Shown one piece after another: positions 26,834 to 38,955 of a stretch of DNA of 64,000 bases (position 1 is its first letter; each line of letters begins with the position of its first letter). The notes beneath the pieces were generated by a model. It saw nothing but the letters and a program-made list of their open reading frames with translations, had not been told where the DNA came from and searched no databases. A program made the translations under genes and the position numbers. Source of the DNA: Xanthomonas codiaei (GTDB lineage Bacteria > Pseudomonadota > Gammaproteobacteria > Xanthomonadales > Xanthomonadaceae); assembly GCF_002939785.1 (NCBI RefSeq), contig NZ_MDEC01000019.1:1-64000 (forward strand), in the 5' to 3' direction.

Positions 26834-27733
26834 TCAGCCATGGGTGCGGTACCAGTGCTCGATCAGCGCACGCGCGATCGAGATGGCCGGCGGCAGGCCG
26901 ATGCCGTCGTCTCCCCCCTGCCCGGCCAGCGCCGCACCCACCTCGGCATGGCTGACCCAGCGCGCGTCTTCCAGCTCGCCGGTGACCTGCGGCACCTCGC
27001 TGGCGGCCGCATGCGCACTGAAGCCCAGCATCAACGCGCCGGGAAACGGCCACGGCTGCGCGCCCAGATAGCGGCAGTGCTGGACCCGCACGCGGGTTTC
27101 CTCGTGCACTTCGCGCGCCACGGTCTGCTCCAGCGATTCGCCCGGCTCGACGAAGCCGGCAATCACCGAATAACGCCGCGGCGCCCAGCTGGCCTGGCGG
27201 CCCAGCAGCAGCCGCTGCCCGTCGCTGACCGCGACGATGATGGCCGGATCCACACGCGGGTAATGCTCGGTCTGGCACTGCGTGCAATGGGCGATGAAGC
27301 CGGCACGGCGGAACACGATCGCCCCGCCGCAGACGCCGCAAAACCGCGTGCGCGACTGCCAGTGCAACATCGCCCGCGCATACGACACCGCAGTGGCAAT
27401 GTCTGCCGGCCATTCGGCCGCCGCCTGACGCAGGTCCACCCGTTGCGGCGCCTTCAGGTCCAGCGGATCGGCCGACAGGCAGAACCAGCCCTGGCCATCG
27501 CGCACCCCCAGGAAGATCGCCGCCTCCGGCCCGTCGGCAAGCGCGGCGCCCTGCAGCAACAGCGGCTGTCCCTGCGCATCGGCCAGAGCGGTGCCCTTGG
27601 CATCGATCAACAGCACATGGCCCTGCGCCCACAGCTGCGCCAGGGCAGCCGGATCGTCACGCAGCGCATCGCCGCGATCCAGGGGCGCGTGGGCGAAGGC
27701 GAAACCGGACAACGGAAGAGTGGATTCTGACAT
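26834..27733 (-). CDS. nudC: NAD-capped RNA hydrolase / NAD diphosphatase NudC
   Basis: NudC splits NADH/NAD and removes NAD caps from RNA 5' ends. This 299-residue protein has the full family layout. A variable N-domain is followed by a zinc ribbon (CGVC near 135 and CTQC near 153), then the Nudix box GFVEPGESLEQTVAREVHEE, and then the family-specific QPWPFP motif. The ATG at 27733 was used; the frame further upstream has no NudC sequence. It stands alone, between ampE and erpA. Confidence 0.94.
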   Translation of the reverse strand: MSESTLPLSGFAFAHAPLDRGDALRDDPAALAQLWAQGHVLLIDAKGTALADAQGQPLLLQGAALADGPEAAIFLGVRDGQGWFCLSADPLDLKAPQRVDLRQAAAEWPADIATAVSYARAMLHWQSRTRFCGVCGGAIVFRRAGFIAHCTQCQTEHYPRVDPAIIVAVSDGQRLLLGRQASWAPRRYSVIAGFVEPGESLEQTVAREVHEETRVRVQHCRYLGAQPWPFPGALMLGFSAHAAASEVPQVTGELEDARWVSHAEVGAALAGQGGDDGIGLPPAISIARALIEHWYRTHG

Positions 27734-28025
27734 CGGCGCAAGCCTGCCGATAATCGGCGACACCCGCAACCATGCGGCGCACGGTTGTCGAACGATCCAA
27801 GGCTGCAGATTCAAATGCCCGACGCGGAGGCTGCCGGCCATCGATGCATCGCAAGCGTCGTTGGCCTCGCGCCCCTACCGCGAGCCGATGCACAGACCAG
27901 CTGATGCACGGATACCCACTCAGATGCCGCAGGCCCGCATCGACCAGCGGGTTCGTAGAGTGAACCCAGCCACCGGATCACCGCGGTGGACACTTGCCGC
28001 CTGCGTCCACGCCGGCCCGCCTGCC

Positions 28026-28412
28026 TTACACGCTGAAGCTGCTCCCGCAGCCGCAGGTGGTCTTGGCATTGGGGTTGCGGATCACGAACTGCGCACCGGT
28101 CAGGCTTTCGGTGTAGTCCACCTCGGCACCCATCAGGTATTGCAGGCTCAGCGGGTCTACCAGCAACGTCACCCCGTCGGTGGCCACGGCCAGATCGTCC
28201 TCGGCGCGGTTCTCGTCGAACTCGAAGCCGTACTGGAAGCCGGAACACCCGCCGCCCTGGATGTACACGCGCAACGCCAGATCGGCGTTGCCTTCCTCCT
28301 GGATCAGCTCGCGCACCTTGGCGGCGGCAGCGCCGGAGAAGTTCAATGGCCGGTCGATGGACTGGTAGTCCGGCGCCGGGGCGGCAGTGGGAAGCGAAAC
28401 GAGCGTGCTCAT
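28026..28412 (-). CDS. erpA: Iron-sulfur cluster insertion protein ErpA
   Basis: ErpA is an A-type carrier that hands Fe-S clusters to target enzymes. This 128-residue protein has the three cluster cysteines in place: Cys56 in [11 protein letters not shown], and Cys120 and Cys122 in the C-terminal CGC. It is slightly longer at the N-terminus than the E. coli protein. It follows the bactofilin gene by about 80 bases on the same strand and may share its transcript. Confidence 0.95.
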   Translation of the reverse strand: MSTLVSLPTAAPAPDYQSIDRPLNFSGAAAAKVRELIQEEGNADLALRVYIQGGGCSGFQYGFEFDENRAEDDLAVATDGVTLLVDPLSLQYLMGAEVDYTESLTGAQFVIRNPNAKTTCGCGSSFSV

Positions 28413-28492
28413 GCCGTCAGCATGGGGGCCGGGCGGCTCCACTTCAAGCCGCAGGTGCCGACCACAGCGTTGCGCTCCAGCCGCGTCGCGGC

Positions 28493-28942
28493 TCAGGCGT
28501 CGGCGGTTTCGGCGTGCGCAGCCTTGGCCGGCTCGGCGCGCTGGCCTTCCGGGGCCGGCAGCGCCGCGGTGGCGCCTGCGGCGGCGGCGTGGATCAGGCG
28601 CCCGGTGAGCTGCGCGCCAGCGCTCATCTCCACCACCTGGTAGTGCACGTTGCCCTGCACGCGCGCATTGGCGGCCAGCTCGACCCGCTCGGCGGCATGC
28701 ACATCGCCGGTCAGCTGGCCGTTGATGATCACCACCGGTGCGCGCACTTCGCCCTCGATGCTGCCCTGCTCGGCCACCGTCAAGGTGGCGCTGGCACCGT
28801 CTTCGGCGATCACCTTGCCCAGGATGCGGCCTTCCACGTACAGGCCGCCGCTGAAGGTCAGGTCGCCGCGGATGACCACCTGCGGCCCGATCAAGGTATC
28901 GACCACGGTCTGCGCACCACGGTTGGACTTGTTTCCGAACAT
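28493..28942 (-). CDS. Bactofilin (polymer-forming cytoskeletal protein)
   Basis: Bactofilins form filaments without nucleotide and help place wall-related enzymes. This 149-residue protein has the central beta-helix domain (about residues 10-110), with the repeating pattern [21 protein letters not shown] ... [23 protein letters not shown] polar Ala/Glu-rich tail follows. The start comes three bases after the stop of the DUF6776 gene, so the two are an operon. The position before erpA is probably incidental. Confidence 0.92.
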   Translation of the reverse strand: MFGNKSNRGAQTVVDTLIGPQVVIRGDLTFSGGLYVEGRILGKVIAEDGASATLTVAEQGSIEGEVRAPVVIINGQLTGDVHAAERVELAANARVQGNVHYQVVEMSAGAQLTGRLIHAAAAGATAALPAPEGQRAEPAKAAHAETADA

Positions 28943-28945
28943 GAG

Positions 28946-29689
28946 CTACTCCCCCGCGCCATTGCCGGCGACTTTCCAATCGAATGTCTGATTGACCGGC
29001 GCCCCATCGCCGCTCAGGGAGATTTTGACACGTTGCGGGGTGAAATCCTTCGGCAGGATCACGCTGCCGTCCAGCTGCTGGAAATAGCGGAACGAATACG
29101 GCTGGCCGGCGGCATCGGGCTTCTGATGCAGCTCGTTCCAGCTCACCGTCACCAGCTTGCCGGCGCGCACGCCTTCCACCGCAAAGCGCAGCTGGCCCTG
29201 GCTGATCGCGCCACGGTTGAGGTTCTGGGTCAGCACCACGCTGTAATTCCAGGTGCCGCCGGCCTCGGCGGTGAACTGCACCGAGTGCGCATTGAGCCCC
29301 TTGCGCTGGGCGGTGGAGCCCACCAGGCGTTCGTAGAAGGCCACGTCGGCGCGCAACGCGGCGATCTGCTCGTCGCGTTCGGCCAGCGAGGCCTGCACCT
29401 CCGTGTTGGCGGCGCGGCTGATCTTGTCGGACATCGCCAGGTTGACCTGGCGCTGCTGCAACTGCTCGATCTGCCGCCGCTGCTGGGCCTGGCTGCGCTG
29501 GGCCTGCTGCAGTGCCGCCTCGGCCTGGACCAGGCGCGGTGCGGCCGTCCGCGTGGCCATCCACCACACCCCGCCCAGCGATGCCAGCCACAGCAGGGCG
29601 ATCGCGCCCCATAGCCAGCGGCCGCCGGAACGGCCGCCGCCCGACTCCCGTTGGACGATCTGAACGCGTGCGGCTGGTCTCATGGGCAT
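28946..29689 (-). CDS. DUF6776-type coiled-coil membrane protein
   Basis: This 247-residue protein has one transmembrane helix at about residues 27-45 and a long Gln/Ala-rich coiled coil (about 50-115). A C-terminal beta-rich domain containing FYERLVGS and the [10 protein letters not shown] segment follows. It resembles the DUF6776 family that often sits just upstream of bactofilin genes. It may anchor or position the bactofilin at the membrane. A start six bases later (29683) is equally possible. Confidence 0.8.
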   Translation of the reverse strand: MPMRPAARVQIVQRESGGGRSGGRWLWGAIALLWLASLGGVWWMATRTAAPRLVQAEAALQQAQRSQAQQRRQIEQLQQRQVNLAMSDKISRAANTEVQASLAERDEQIAALRADVAFYERLVGSTAQRKGLNAHSVQFTAEAGGTWNYSVVLTQNLNRGAISQGQLRFAVEGVRAGKLVTVSWNELHQKPDAAGQPYSFRYFQQLDGSVILPKDFTPQRVKISLSGDGAPVNQTFDWKVAGNGAGE

Positions 29690-29809
29690 CGGGTCCGGAC
29701 GGGCCGGCGCTGGTCGGCGGCGTAGTGTGCCAGAGCTTGGTCGGCCGTCGTGCTGGCGTTGGACCGGCGGTTATCCGATAGTTCCGCATTGTTCGCAGGA
29801 AGCAGCGCC

Positions 29810-30436
29810 ATGAGCGAGGCCCATCTGTTCGTGATCGGCATCCTGCTGGCCTGGCTGGCCGGCATGCGCGTCTACCTCACCGTGTTCGGGGTCGGCCTGG
29901 CCGGCCTGCTCGGCTGGATCGAGCTGCCGCCTGCCCTGCATCCGGCGCAGTCGTGGTGGGTGCTGGGCACCTCCGGCGCGCTGGCGGTGGCCGAATTCTT
30001 CGCCGACAAGATCCCCGGCGTGGATTCGGGCTGGGATCTGTTGCACACCCTGGCGCGGGTGCCGGCTGGCGCATTCCTGGCCGCGGCCACGCTGTCGCCG
30101 GACGGCGACCTGAGTGGCGGCGCGCTGGCGGCCGGTGCCGGAGTGGCGCTGACCAGCCACGCGCTCAAGGCTGGCAGCCGCGCCTTGCTCAACACCTCGC
30201 CCGAGCCGGCCAGCAACTGGATCGCCTCGCTGGCCGAGGACACCATCGCCACCACTGCACTGGCCTTGGCGCTGGCGCACCCATGGCTGGCGTTGAGCCT
30301 GGCGGTGGGTTCCAGCGTGCTGGCCGCGCTGCTGGTGTGGTGGGTGTGGCGATTGTTGTGGCGGGGCATGCGCCGGTTGGTGGCGCCGATGCGCGCGGCA
30401 AGCACGCCGGCTGCACGCCGCTCCCCGCTATCGTGA
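29810..30436 (+). CDS. DUF4126-family membrane protein
   Basis: This 208-residue protein has about six hydrophobic helices and the DUF4126 features: the [12 protein letters not shown] opening, the [18 protein letters not shown] motif, and the SLAEDTIA segment. Function unknown. The ATG at 29810 has AGGA about ten bases upstream; the frame before it is not protein-like. It is divergent from the DUF6776-bactofilin-erpA genes and lies 38 bases before a signalling operon on the same strand. Confidence 0.88.
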   Translation: MSEAHLFVIGILLAWLAGMRVYLTVFGVGLAGLLGWIELPPALHPAQSWWVLGTSGALAVAEFFADKIPGVDSGWDLLHTLARVPAGAFLAAATLSPDGDLSGGALAAGAGVALTSHALKAGSRALLNTSPEPASNWIASLAEDTIATTALALALAHPWLALSLAVGSSVLAALLVWWVWRLLWRGMRRLVAPMRAASTPAARRSPLS

Positions 30437-30474
30437 AGTTCATCGCATAATCATCGCGACTGCTGGGAGTATCG

Positions 30475-32439
30475 ATGGCCGCCCGAGATCCGGTTCCTTT
30501 CACCACCCGTGACGACACCGCCACGCGTAATCGCCCGTTGCGCGCCGAGACGCCGCCGGCCGACTACTGGCGGCGCTGGGCCGACGAGGCCGCCAGCGCT
30601 GCAGAGCGCGCCGCGCCGGTGAGCGCAGCGATCATTCCCGCGCCTGCCGCGGCCGCAGCGCCCAGCCTGGCGACACCGGTTGCGCCGGCGCAGTCAGCGG
30701 CCGCGGTGGTCACACCGCGCGGCCCCGCTGCAGCACCGACGCGCGCAGCGGCGCCTGCCAATACACCCGACGGTGGCGACACCATCGCGGCCGATGCGCC
30801 GTATCGCGTGTTGATCGTCGAAGACGATCGCTCGCAGGCCTTGTTCGCGCAGAGCGTGCTGCATGGCGCCGGCATGCATGCGCAAGTGGAAATGACCGCC
30901 GCCAGCGTGCCGCAGGCGATCCAGGACTATCGCCCGGACCTGATCCTGATGGATCTGCACATGCCCGAGCTGGATGGGATTCGCCTGACCACCCTGATTC
31001 GCCAGCAACCCGGCCAGCACCTGCTGCCGATCGTGTTCCTGACCGGCGACCCGGACCCGGAGCGCCAGTTCGAAGTCCTCGACAGCGGCGCCGACGACTT
31101 CCTGACCAAGCCGATCCGCCCGCGCCATCTCATCGCGGCGGTGTCCAACCGCATCCGCCGTGCGCGCCAGCAAGCACTGCAGCAGGCCGGTGAGCAGATC
31201 AGCGCGCGCAGCAATCCGGAAACCGGCCTGCCCACGCGCGGCCACGTGATGGACCTGCTCGGCGAGGCGCTGCAGCGCAAGCAGGCCGGCGGCCTGTTCT
31301 TCATCGAGATCGCCAGCGCGCTCGGCCTGCGCGAGCGTTACGGCTACGCCGCCTACGAGCGGCTGATGACCCAGGCCGGGCATCGCCTTGCCACCGCCGC
31401 TCAGCCCTACCCACTGGCCCGCCTGAACGACAACAGCTTCCTGCTGCTGGCCGTGGAGATGGACGAAGCCAGCCTGGAGCAGCGCGCGCTGGACATCCGC
31501 GAGCGGCTCTCCGCCAATGCCTTTGCGGTACGCGAAGAAGAATCAGTGCACGTGCGCTGCGCCATTGGTGCCGCACCGTTGAGCCTGGGCTTCGACGATA
31601 CCGGCAGCGCGCTGGAGGCGGTCGAACGCACGGCGCTGCAGGCGCGCCTGCGCAGCGACGGCGTGCAGACCTATCTGGCGCCCAGCCAGGCCGAGCAGCA
31701 GGAGCAACTGCGTCTGGTCGAAGGCCAGCTGGAACTGGCCTACCAGCCCATCGTGGCGGTGGCCGGCGGCGACACCGCGCAGTACCAGGTGCTGCTGCGG
31801 CTGCGCCAGGCCGATGGCACGCTGCTGTCGGCCGGCCAGGTCATTCCCGCCGCCGAAGCGGCCGGGCGCATCGCCGACCTCGACCAGCAGGTCATGGACC
31901 ATGCGCTGGGGCTGCTGCACCTGTACCAGCACACCAGCCCGCCGCTGCGGCTGTTCGTCTCGCAGTCCCCGCGCACCCTGGCGCGCGACGCGTTTGCCGA
32001 CTGGCTGCTCAAGGCGCTGGCCGAACGCGGCGTGGCCGGGCAATCGTTGATCGTGGACCTGCGCCTGGACGATGCCCTGATCCACGCGGTCACCGTGCAG
32101 CAGTTCTGCGCCAGGCTGATGCCGGCCGGTGTGCAGTTCTGCCTGAGCCAGTTCGAGCCCGGCGACGAAGCCAATGCGCTGCTCAGCCAGTTGCCGCTGA
32201 GTTTCGTGCGCATGGCCAACCGCTTTGCCGATGCGCATGGCAATGCCGCAGTGCGCGACGAGCTGCGCGGCGTGATCGACATCGCCCACCAGCGCGGCCT
32301 GTTGATCATCGGCCAACGCATCGAAGATCCGCAGGCCGCCGCAGCCATGTGGATGAGCGGCGTGGATTTCATCCAGGGCAACCTGGTGCAGACCGTCGGC
32401 AAGGAACTGGACTTCGACTTCACGAACGCGGTGCTCTAA
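30475..32439 (+). CDS. Response regulator with degenerate GGDEF and EAL domains
   Basis: This 654-residue protein has an Ala/Pro-rich N-terminus (1-105), a receiver domain (about 109-230) with the acidic pair in VLIVEDD and the phospho-acceptor Asp in LMDLHMPELDG, then GGDEF-like and EAL-like domains. Both output domains look catalytically dead. RLNDNSF stands where RxGGDEF should be, and QVLLRL replaces the EAL motif; the later metal-binding EAL residues are missing too. It probably works as a phospho-switched binding protein. It is followed without a gap by the hybrid kinase gene, its likely partner. Confidence 0.9.
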   Translation: MAARDPVPFTTRDDTATRNRPLRAETPPADYWRRWADEAASAAERAAPVSAAIIPAPAAAAAPSLATPVAPAQSAAAVVTPRGPAAAPTRAAAPANTPDGGDTIAADAPYRVLIVEDDRSQALFAQSVLHGAGMHAQVEMTAASVPQAIQDYRPDLILMDLHMPELDGIRLTTLIRQQPGQHLLPIVFLTGDPDPERQFEVLDSGADDFLTKPIRPRHLIAAVSNRIRRARQQALQQAGEQISARSNPETGLPTRGHVMDLLGEALQRKQAGGLFFIEIASALGLRERYGYAAYERLMTQAGHRLATAAQPYPLARLNDNSFLLLAVEMDEASLEQRALDIRERLSANAFAVREEESVHVRCAIGAAPLSLGFDDTGSALEAVERTALQARLRSDGVQTYLAPSQAEQQEQLRLVEGQLELAYQPIVAVAGGDTAQYQVLLRLRQADGTLLSAGQVIPAAEAAGRIADLDQQVMDHALGLLHLYQHTSPPLRLFVSQSPRTLARDAFADWLLKALAERGVAGQSLIVDLRLDDALIHAVTVQQFCARLMPAGVQFCLSQFEPGDEANALLSQLPLSFVRMANRFADAHGNAAVRDELRGVIDIAHQRGLLIIGQRIEDPQAAAAMWMSGVDFIQGNLVQTVGKELDFDFTNAVL

Positions 32440-34743
<2,304 letters not shown>

Positions 34744-35430
34744 GCGATCGCCGACAGGACAGCCCTCAGCCTGCGTAGCACTCCGATCAGAACGACCTTC
34801 AATCCAGGATGCTGTTGAAGTCAGATGACGGAGAGCCGGCATCCCTCTGGCCCGACACAAACAGCAGCCCAAGCTCGGGTTTTCGAACTGGATATTCCGG
34901 AAGCAATCCCCAGATCGCATCGAACCGGATCGCAGCTCGGATCCAGGATCCAGGATCCAGGAGCGGAAGCGGAAGCGGAAGCGGAGCATATAAGCCCCTC
35001 CCCCGCCGGGAGAGGGGTTGGGGTGAGGGTAAGGAGTGAAGCGATAGACAGCGTGTCCCGCCTCGCGGTGGCGCTATCCACGCAACGCCATCCGCATCCA
35101 GCACGCACCGTCAAACTGTAGGTCTGGAAGCGCGTCAGGTCGCAGACACCTCATCGCCGCACTTGCGTTTGTCCCGCGCGAGCATCCACATCCAACGCGC
35201 CGGGGCTTGGAGCAGCGCCAAGGCGCCAGACAGCAGCCGAAGCATCAAAGCCCTGTTCCCAAGGGAATCGAGATTGGAACGACGCTACCGGCAACCGCAC
35301 CTGCACGTCGCACGTCCCGCCGGACAGCCACGGCCACACCAAGCACGCGCAGCTGATCGTCCGTCCCCGCCCCAACCTGCCATCACCAACCTGGCCCACT
35401 GCACCGACAGCAGCACAGCGCCTACCGCGC
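34744..35430. other. Gene-free region rich in short repeats
   Basis: About 690 bases between the kinase and bfr. It holds tandem GGATCCA and GGAAGC units (34939-34986), followed by a CCCCTCCCCC/GGGAGAGGGG hairpin (34993-35022). From 35110 onward nothing recognisable was seen; the open frames there are shadows. Confidence 0.6.
34939..35030. repeat. GGATCCA and GGAAGC tandems plus CCCCTCCCC hairpin element
   Basis: GGATCCA occurs three times in tandem from 34939, followed by four copies of a GGAAGC-like hexamer to 34986. Next comes CCCCTCCCCCGCCGGGAGAG, then GGGTTGGGGTGAGGG, a sequence that recurs between genes in many bacteria of this group and forms a short hairpin. It may act as a terminator for the signalling operon, though it is 250 bases away. 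Confidence 0.65.
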
Positions 35431-35901
35431 TCAGTCGTCCAGCTTGGTCAGCAGGTAATTCGGCTCGCCGATGCGCGCGACCAGATCCAGCTGGGTTTCC
35501 AGCCAGTCGATGTGCTCTTCTTCCGACTCCAGGATGTCCACCAGCAACTGGCGGCTGACGTAGTCGTTGACGGTCTCCGCATAGGCCACCGCCTCGCGCA
35601 GCACCGCCACCGCCTCGCGCTCCAGCGCCAGATCGCAGCGGAACATCTCGGTGGGGTTCTCGCCGATGCGCAGCTTGCCCAGTGCCTGGAAGTTCGGCAG
35701 CCCTTCGAGAAACAGGATGCGGTCGGACAACTTGTCCGCATGCTTCATTTCGTCGATGGATTCCTTGTACTCATGCTCGGCCAGTTCCTTCAGGCCCCAG
35801 TTCTTCAGCATCTTGGCGTGCAGGAAGTACTGGTTGATCGCAGTGAGTTCGTTGTAGAGCACCTTGTTGAGGTACTCGATGACCTTGGTATCGCCCTTCA
35901 T
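35431..35901 (-). CDS. bfr: Bacterioferritin
   Basis: Bacterioferritin stores iron in a 24-subunit haem-containing shell. This 156-residue protein has the standard length. Its ferroxidase ligands are all present: Glu18, Glu51, His54, Glu94, Glu127 and His130. The haem ligand Met52 is present in DEMKHAD. Start at ATG 35901. Its partner ferredoxin gene bfd lies about 340 bases upstream on the same strand, so the two may be regulated together by iron. Confidence 0.97.
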   Translation of the reverse strand: MKGDTKVIEYLNKVLYNELTAINQYFLHAKMLKNWGLKELAEHEYKESIDEMKHADKLSDRILFLEGLPNFQALGKLRIGENPTEMFRCDLALEREAVAVLREAVAYAETVNDYVSRQLLVDILESEEEHIDWLETQLDLVARIGEPNYLLTKLDD

Positions 35902-36241
35902 GCGATGTCTCCGAGACAGTGAGCCGGACGCACTCTAACGCGTTGGCGCGGCACATGAAGGAACGCGAATCGTGATCAGTTGCGTGATGCTGGAGAGACC
36001 ACCCTGGCCGCAGTGATCAGACCGGAACCGTTTCGCAATCTACCGCAGCGCAGCCATCACCGGGCAGGCAGGGCGTGCCGACCCAAGCGCCGGCCGAGGA
36101 AGATGACAGGTAGGGCATAACCATGGCGCCAGCGTCGGCATAGCAGTTCGACGGAGACGCCGGGTGGCACAAGTCTTGGATCGTCGTCGCGGGCAACGCC
36201 ACACCGCAACGAACGCGCCTCGCGCTGTGCGAGGCGGCGCC
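35902..36241. other. Region between bfd and bfr
   Basis: This holds the bfr upstream region and, next to the bfd stop, a perfect 8-bp hairpin (CGCCTCGC/GCGAGGCG at 36216-36236) without a T-run. A short minus-strand frame at 36017-36202 has some natural composition but no recognisable family and was not called. Confidence 0.5.
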
Positions 36242-36448
36242 TCAGGCAGCGGCCAGCCTGAGCAACGGCAGCGGCACTGCGCGCGTGGCGTGTGCCTGGC
36301 TCAGCAGGTCGGCCGCCATGTCCAGGCAGGAACCGCAGTTGGATCCGCAGCCGGTCCGCATGGTCAGCTCGGCCAGGCTGGCGCAGCCGTTTTCGGCCGC
36401 TTCGCGGATCTGGTGGTCGGTGACCCCATTACAGATGCAGACGTACAC
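36242..36448 (-). CDS. bfd: Bacterioferritin-associated ferredoxin (Bfd)
   Basis: Bfd is a small [2Fe-2S] protein that reduces the core of bacterioferritin to release iron. Here it has 68 residues, with the four cluster cysteines Cys4, Cys6, Cys38 and Cys41 in CIC and CGSNCGSC. The GTG at 36448 was chosen because it gives the usual start MYVCICN. An in-frame GTG at 36496 would add 16 residues but falls inside the likely -10 box. The promoter carries a partial Fur-box match. Confidence 0.9.
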   Translation of the reverse strand: MYVCICNGVTDHQIREAAENGCASLAELTMRTGCGSNCGSCLDMAADLLSQAHATRAVPLPLLRLAAA

Positions 36449-36489
36449 GATATTGGTCGGTGCTGGCGATCCGGAGAGGACCGGTGCTG

Positions 36490-36539
36490 ATTGCACCGCA
36501 AACGAGAATAGGTGTCAATTCCAAACGTTAATCATTATT
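36490..36539 (-). promoter_or_regulatory. bfd promoter with a partial Fur-box match
   Basis: On the minus strand, TTGACA (36518-36513) and TGCAAT (36495-36490) are 17 bases apart. Just upstream, 36539-36521 reads AATAATGATTAACGTTTGG, matching the 19-bp Fur consensus at 12 positions by my alignment. The AT-rich patch is conspicuous. Iron control of bfd by Fur is well known in other bacteria; here it is inference. Confidence 0.45.
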
Positions 36540-37145
36540 AATCCGCACCTGCCGAGGGCCGCCCCGCTTGCGTGGACGCTTGCGCGGGCTGTCGTGACCG
36601 GCTGCGCTGCTGCCCGGCAGCCAGGCTTCCAGCGCACGCTGCGGCATCACTCCCACCGCTGCCGGCCCTGCCAGATTCTGCGCCAGCGGCGCCAGATGAC
36701 GCAGCGCACGCGCGTAGACGCCGCGCTTGAACATCACCACATGCTCGACCGGGTACCAAAAATCCACCCAGCGCCAGTGATCGAACTCGGGCGTATCGGT
36801 ATGGTCGAGCCTGAGATGGGAGTCGTCGCCGGTGAACTGCAACAGGAACCACACCTGCTTCTGCCCGATGCACACCTGCCGCTCGTTGCGACGCACCGCA
36901 CGGCTTGGCAGGCGATAGCGTAGCCATCCGGGGGTGGCACCGAGCAATCGCACATGCTCGGGCAACAACCCGGTTTCTTCGCGCAACTCGCGGTACATGG
37001 CTTCCACGGGGGTCTCGTCGGTGTTCATGCCACCTTGCGGGAACTGCCAGCCGTCCCTGCGCACACGACGTGCCCAGAACACCTGACCGTCCTTGCGCAT
37101 CAGCACGATGCCGACGTTTGGCCGGAAACCGTCCGGATCGATCAC
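36528..37145 (-). CDS. rppH: RNA pyrophosphohydrolase RppH
   Basis: RppH removes pyrophosphate from mRNA 5' ends and starts decay. This 205-residue protein begins [15 protein letters not shown], as in the family, and has the Nudix box [20 protein letters not shown] at about residues 38-57. The C-terminus is longer than in E. coli and ends in a basic, Arg/Lys/Pro-rich tail (RKRPRKRGG) that could bind RNA. Its last codons overlap the upstream part of the bfd promoter region. Confidence 0.95.
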   Translation of the reverse strand: MIDPDGFRPNVGIVLMRKDGQVFWARRVRRDGWQFPQGGMNTDETPVEAMYRELREETGLLPEHVRLLGATPGWLRYRLPSRAVRRNERQVCIGQKQVWFLLQFTGDDSHLRLDHTDTPEFDHWRWVDFWYPVEHVVMFKRGVYARALRHLAPLAQNLAGPAAVGVMPQRALEAWLPGSSAAGHDSPRKRPRKRGGPRQVRINND

Positions 37146-37221
37146 GATGCGGACTCCTGAAAATCTACTGTCACCGACTCTGCCACGGCGACGCCCGGCT
37201 CACAAGCTGAAAACGAAATGC

Positions 37222-37250
37222 TTGACAACACACGCATGCATCGTGAGAAT
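37222..37250 (+). promoter_or_regulatory. Promoter of the tRNA-Met/tRNA-Gln pair
   Basis: TTGACA (37222-37227) and GAGAAT (37245-37250) are spaced by 17 bases. A GC-rich discriminator leads into the tRNA-Met gene 13 bases later. It fits a strong stable-RNA promoter. Confidence 0.65.
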
Positions 37251-37263
37251 TGCCGGCTCCCTA

Positions 37264-37340
37264 GGCTATGTAGCTCAGCCGGTTAGAGCACAGCACTCAT
37301 AATGCTGGGGTCGGTGGTTCGAGTCCACCCATAGCCACCA
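37264..37340 (+). tRNA. tRNA-Met (CAT), elongator type
   Basis: The 77 bases fold as a cloverleaf. The acceptor stem is GGCTATG/CATAGCC, the anticodon stem CAGCA/TGCTG with loop CTCATAA (anticodon CAT at 37298-37300), the T-arm GGTTCGAGTCC, and the CCA end is encoded. The acceptor begins with a paired G-C, so this is an elongator rather than an initiator tRNA. Confidence 0.97.
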
Positions 37341-37393
37341 CGGTATCCAGGCCTGCACAGGCATGCGATACTTCGGGACAGCGCAGTTTTTAT

Positions 37394-37468
37394 TGCCCCG
37401 TCGCCAAGCGGTAAGGCACCTGACTCTGACTCAGGCATTCGGTGGTTCGAATCCATCCGGGGCAGCCA
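37394..37468 (+). tRNA. tRNA-Gln (CTG)
   Basis: The 75 bases fold with acceptor stem TGCCCCG/CGGGGCA, anticodon stem CCTGA/TCAGG and loop CTCTGAC (anticodon CTG at 37426-37428), T-arm GGTTCGAATCC, and an encoded CCA. It follows tRNA-Met by 53 bases and shares its promoter and terminator. Confidence 0.97.
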
Positions 37469-37474
37469 GACACC

Positions 37475-37505
37475 AAAGGCCCGATCGAAAGATCGGGCCT
37501 TTTTG
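37475..37505 (+). terminator. Intrinsic terminator of the tRNA pair
   Basis: AAAGGCCCGATC and GATCGGGCCTTT form a perfect 12-bp stem with a GAAA loop, followed by TTT. Confidence 0.93.
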
Positions 37506-37881
37506 TTGCAAGCGGGTCCGCCCCGGTGGACCGGATCACGGCGCTACGGGCGCCCACTGCATCCACCATCGTTCAGGCCCTGCCCGGACAGGCATTGCGC
37601 GACCGTGCGAGCGGATAGTCCTCGCATCGAACCAACGCCACGCACCGAAGGTCCGCCATTGGCGAAACTGCGCCCCGGACAGCAGCACCTACCACGCCGT
37701 GAGGCGCATCCGGCGCCAGCTGCTCAACGGCACCCCGGCACCCGCGAGCGATGCAGCCCTCAATTCCCGATCCATCCCGCCCGCGACGTCACTGCCGCCC
37801 ACACGCCATCGGCATGACGCAACCTGGCTGCCCTGCCGGTGGCGACCCGAGCGCAGGATGCACCGCAAGCCCCAAAACGAC

Positions 37882-37906
37882 AAAAGCCCGGCATGGCCGG
37901 GCTTTT
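37882..37906 (-). terminator. Intrinsic terminator of rplM-rpsI
   Basis: On the minus strand AAAAGCCCGGC and GCCGGGCTTTT pair around a three-base loop, ending in a T-run, 45 bases after the rpsI stop. The symmetry means it could also work on the plus strand. Confidence 0.88.
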
Positions 37907-37950
37907 GAAGCAGGCATCCCGGCGAACCGGGACGCACCAAACGCGATGGA

Positions 37951-38343
37951 TCAGCGCTTGGAGAACTGGGTCGCGCGACGGGCCTTGTGCAGACCGACCT
38001 TCTTACGCTCGACTTCACGGGCGTCGCGGGTCATGAAGCCGGCCTTGCGCAGCTCGGACTTCAGGGTTTCGTCGTACTCGACCAGCGCACGGGCGATGCC
38101 CAGACGGATCGCACCGGCCTGGCCGGTGGTGCCGCCGCCGGAGGCGGTGACCAGGATGTCGAAGCTTTCGGTGTTCTTGGTGAGCTCCAGCGGCTGACGC
38201 ACGATCATGCGCGCAGTCTCACGGCCGAAGAACTCGTCCAGCGGACGGTCGTTGACAGTGATCTTGCCAGTACCCTTGCGCAGGAACACGCGAGCGGTGG
38301 AGGACTTGCGGCGGCCAGTGCCGTAGTTTTGCGTGATAGCCAT
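37951..38343 (-). CDS. rpsI: 30S ribosomal protein S9
   Basis: S9 (uS9) lies in the head of the small subunit, and its basic tail reaches the P site. At 130 residues it has normal length. It contains [15 protein letters not shown] near the start, and the tail ends [11 protein letters not shown] as in the family. It starts two bases after the rplM stop, the usual rplM-rpsI operon, and a strong terminator follows. Confidence 0.98.
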   Translation of the reverse strand: MAITQNYGTGRRKSSTARVFLRKGTGKITVNDRPLDEFFGRETARMIVRQPLELTKNTESFDILVTASGGGTTGQAGAIRLGIARALVEYDETLKSELRKAGFMTRDAREVERKKVGLHKARRATQFSKR

Positions 38344-38345
38344 GA

Positions 38346-38774
38346 TTAGATATCCAGAACTTGCGGCTGCTGGGCGGCGTGCGGATGCTCGGCACCCGAA
38401 TAGACCTTGAGCTTGCGGTACATGGTGCGGCCCAGGGGGCCCTTTGGCAGCATGCCCTTGACGGCGATTTCGATCACGCGCTCCGGGTGGCGCTCCAGCG
38501 CCTGCTCCAGGCTCTCGGTCTTGAGGTTACCGATGTAGCCGGTGAAGCGGTGATACTTCTTGTCTTTCAGCTTGTTGCCCGTGACGACGATCTTCTCGGC
38601 GTTGATCACCACCAGGTAATCGCCGGTATCGACGTGAGGGGTATAGACCGGCTTGTGCTTGCCGCGCAGGCGGCGGGCCAGTTCGGTGGACAGACGGCCG
38701 AGCGTCTTGCCGGCGGCGTCGACGAGATACCAGTCGCGCTGGACGGTCTCGGACTTGGCGGTGAACGTAGTCAT
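38346..38774 (-). CDS. rplM: 50S ribosomal protein L13
   Basis: L13 (uL13) is an early-assembly protein of the large subunit. It has 142 residues and the family motifs [16 protein letters not shown] near the start and [19 protein letters not shown] near the end. The ATG at 38774 was chosen on family length; a much longer open frame upstream is non-coding. It is the first gene of the rplM-rpsI operon. Confidence 0.98.
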   Translation of the reverse strand: MTTFTAKSETVQRDWYLVDAAGKTLGRLSTELARRLRGKHKPVYTPHVDTGDYLVVINAEKIVVTGNKLKDKKYHRFTGYIGNLKTESLEQALERHPERVIEIAVKGMLPKGPLGRTMYRKLKVYSGAEHPHAAQQPQVLDI

Positions 38775-38955
38775 GAGAAAACTCTTGAGTGGTCGGGCGG
38801 ATTGCAGCGGCAATGACCGCTGGAACTTTGCCACGCGTTGTGAAGGCGAAACAGAAGAGGCGGGATTGTACGGGACGGCCCGGGGCGGCGCAAGTTGCCC
38901 AACCAGGCAGTGGCTGGCGGTTGGCAGCGGCGCGGTCGAAGGCCAGAATCCGGAC

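Larger units (their letters stand above)
37469..37950. other. Region between the tRNA pair and rpsI
   Basis: It contains the tRNA terminator (37475-37505) and the rpsI terminator (37882-37906). The bases between them carry no recognisable gene. Confidence 0.6.

Noticed and set aside
35151..35399. Minus-strand frame upstream of bfr
   Set aside because: Trp/Arg/Gly-rich shadow composition and no recognisable motif.
36017..36202. 61-codon minus frame between bfd and bfr with some natural-looking composition
   Set aside because: No family, no ribosome-binding site, and it begins right behind the bfd hairpin.
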